This document shows, one piece after another, positions 62,563 through 64,000 of a DNA stretch of 64,000 nt (its first letter is position 1; each line of letters begins with the position of its first letter). Under the pieces are notes generated by a model. The model did no database searches. It was not told where the DNA came from and was given only the letters and a program-made list of their open reading frames with translations. Made by a program: the position numbers and the translations under genes. This stretch comes from Brevibacterium limosum (GTDB lineage: Bacteria > Actinomycetota > Actinomycetes > Actinomycetales > Brevibacteriaceae): assembly GCF_011617705.1 (NCBI RefSeq), contig NZ_CP050154.1, positions 3,968,001-4,032,000 on the forward strand, written 5' to 3'.

Positions 62563-64000
62563 ATGACTCCGCCTCCTGGTCCATTCGATCCCTCTCGCGC
62601 TGAAGAGCCCGAGCTTCTCGAACTGCTCGACAATGCCTCCCGCAGCGAGAGCCCGCTGATGCTGCTCGACATAGCGAGCACCATGCTGGCCTCCATCGAC
62701 GCACCCGACACGGACGACGCGGACCCGACGGAAATTCCACCGATTCGCGAACTCGCCGCGAACATGCTCGAAGCAACACCGGTTGAGACCGAACCATTAG
62801 TGAGGATCTGGGCACAGATGCTCGACGATGAACTCTTCGGCCGCATCGCCAAAATGCTGCCGACCCCGAACTCCAAGCGCCTGCCCGAATGGATCCGCCG
62901 CGCCGAAGAGATCAAGCCCTTCCGCGCGGCAGCCTTGGTTTCGCCGGTGAAGATCGAGGAGACGGTCCTGCTCGAGATCTCCACAGCCGGCAGGTCGGTC
63001 ACTCTGGCTGTCGCCGTGGATCGCAGCGGCTCGCCCTACCTCGAGGACGCCTACCTTTCCGACGGGCCCCTGTCGACTGTCGTCGAGTTCAGCCGAACCG
63101 AGCTCGAGCTCCCCGTCGACGAGGTCACCCTCAGCCTCGCCGATGCCGGGGCCAGGCTGCGTGAGGCCCTCGAGATGAGCACACACATGTTTCCCCCGAT
63201 CGAGACCGAGAGCTGGCCGGGCACCCGACCGCTGCTCGAATGGATGCTGCGGAAGCTTCCCGACAGCGGCACCGGCTACGAGATCAGAATGTGGGAACCG
63301 GAGGAGATTGATGAACTCGTCGCGGACTTCCGCGCTTCGCCTTTTGCCGCTGGGCTGACCGAGGACGAGATCAGTCATGCCCATCTGCTCTTCGAGTTCC
63401 AGTGCAACTACGGCAACAACGATCCGCTGAGGTGGTCGGGCACTTTCGTCGAACGCCTCATGTGCGACCTCTATCCGCGCAAGGTGATGTCGCCCGAAGA
63501 CGATCTGCTCCTCATGCCCACTGCCCTGGCAGCGCTCGTCCGCTTTGCCAACGATCGCAGCGGAGTCGATCCTGTCTTCACGGAGAACGCTATTGCCGCG
63601 ATCGAGGACAATCGGGAGGAGTACGAAGCGCGAGTGCGCGGCGACCAGCCCGAAAGCACGAGTGCCCTCTTCGCGCGCCTGCTCACCGGAATCGATGACG
63701 ACGCTCTGCCTCTGTCGGAGCCTTTGTCAGATCTCGGTGATGAGTTTGGTGGGGGATCTTTCTTCGGTGATCAGGCTTCGATGCTGGCCGAGATCTTCAT
63801 CAGCAGCGGGGCCGAAGCGGTCGGCGGCATCGATGCTCTGCAGGCACTGACCGATGAGCCGCTGCCCACCGAAGGCCTCGACACTGCTGCCGTGGCCGAA
63901 GACGTTGTCGACCGCCTGAACTCGTTGGTCCCGGAGATCCGGCGGATCGCGGATGAGGTGTTCGACGAGCCGGAGCTCGCGACGGCCGCACTGCGGCTCC
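62563..64000 (+). CDS. Large protein of unknown function, C-terminus beyond window
   Basis: At least 479 residues with no stop before the window edge. It is acidic, with hydrophobic helices dominated by Leu/Asp/Glu (LEEISTAGRS and VDRSGSPYLED look beta-rich; LSEPLSDLGDEFGGGSFFGD is a disordered linker). I do not recognise a family. Codon use is like its neighbours, and the leaderless promoter supports a real gene. Divergent from the second CoA-transferase. Confidence 0.75.
   Translation, partial: MTPPPGPFDPSRAEEPELLELLDNASRSESPLMLLDIASTMLASIDAPDTDDADPTEIPPIRELAANMLEATPVETEPLVRIWAQMLDDELFGRIAKMLPTPNSKRLPEWIRRAEEIKPFRAAALVSPVKIEETVLLEISTAGRSVTLAVAVDRSGSPYLEDAYLSDGPLSTVVEFSRTELELPVDEVTLSLADAGARLREALEMSTHMFPPIETESWPGTRPLLEWMLRKLPDSGTGYEIRMWEPEEIDELVADFRASPFAAGLTEDEISHAHLLFEFQCNYGNNDPLRWSGTFVERLMCDLYPRKVMSPEDDLLLMPTALAALVRFANDRSGVDPVFTENAIAAIEDNREEYEARVRGDQPESTSALFARLLTGIDDDALPLSEPLSDLGDEFGGGSFFGDQASMLAEIFISSGAEAVGGIDALQALTDEPLPTEGLDTAAVAEDVVDRLNSLVPEIRRIADEVFDEPELATAALRL

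Overview
The window is GC-rich, densely coded bacterial chromosome with frequent 4-base ATGA overlaps, GTG and TTG starts, and many leaderless-type promoters. This fits a high-GC actinobacterium. Gene content and protein style suggest Micrococcales, most likely Brevibacterium; that genus call is an inference. No rRNA, tRNA, CRISPR array or transposase was seen.

Layout. (1) 1-3.3 kb: an Lrp regulator and a class III aminotransferase diverge from an M20 amidohydrolase and a diaminopropionate ammonia-lyase. (2) 3.3-12.6 kb: PepSY and His/Met-rich membrane proteins, a 4-TM protein with a PadR regulator, a large SWIM/SNF2 helicase, an aldo-keto reductase, an ArsB/NhaD-type transporter and a MmcQ/YjbR protein. 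(3) 12.8-26.7 kb: a catabolic island with two sodium:solute symporters, two VanB-type reductases, a CYP199-like P450, a VanA-like Rieske oxygenase, a cupin/HutD-like protein, a divergent histidine-ammonia-lyase-family enzyme and two IclR regulators. An RclA-type flavoprotein sits inside it. (4) 26.7-34.4 kb: a phosphonate locus (GntR regulator, FAD oxidoreductase, PhnD/C/E importer, phosphonatase-like hydrolase, alcohol dehydrogenase); phnD and the dehydrogenase each carry a one-base homopolymer indel. (5) 34.4-48.8 kb: an aldarate regulon with two glucarate dehydratases, a talarate/galactarate-type dehydratase, 5-keto-4-deoxyglucarate dehydratase, 2,5-dioxovalerate dehydrogenase, an Nramp-like carrier, a TctABC transporter, a LysR regulator and an HpaI-type aldolase. 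(6) 49-54.2 kb: a patchy zone with a decayed GMC oxidoreductase, an MntA/HepT toxin-antitoxin pair, small reductases, a DUF559 nuclease and hairpin repeats. (7) 54.2-62.4 kb: a second TctABC with IclR, a class III CoA-transferase and an HMG-CoA-lyase, best read as uptake and cleavage of a hydroxymethylglutarate-like acid. The window ends in an unrecognised protein.

Most notable observations: a 16-bp LysR box placed identically (21 bp from a TAGACA -35) upstream of kdgD and tctC, which ties the Tct transporter to aldarate catabolism; the His-to-Asp change in the HAL-like enzyme embedded with demethylase-type oxygenases; three families of dispersed hairpin repeats, one of which sits at convergent gene ends; and about eight genes with the same leaderless geometry (TANNNT, 6-7 nt, start codon).
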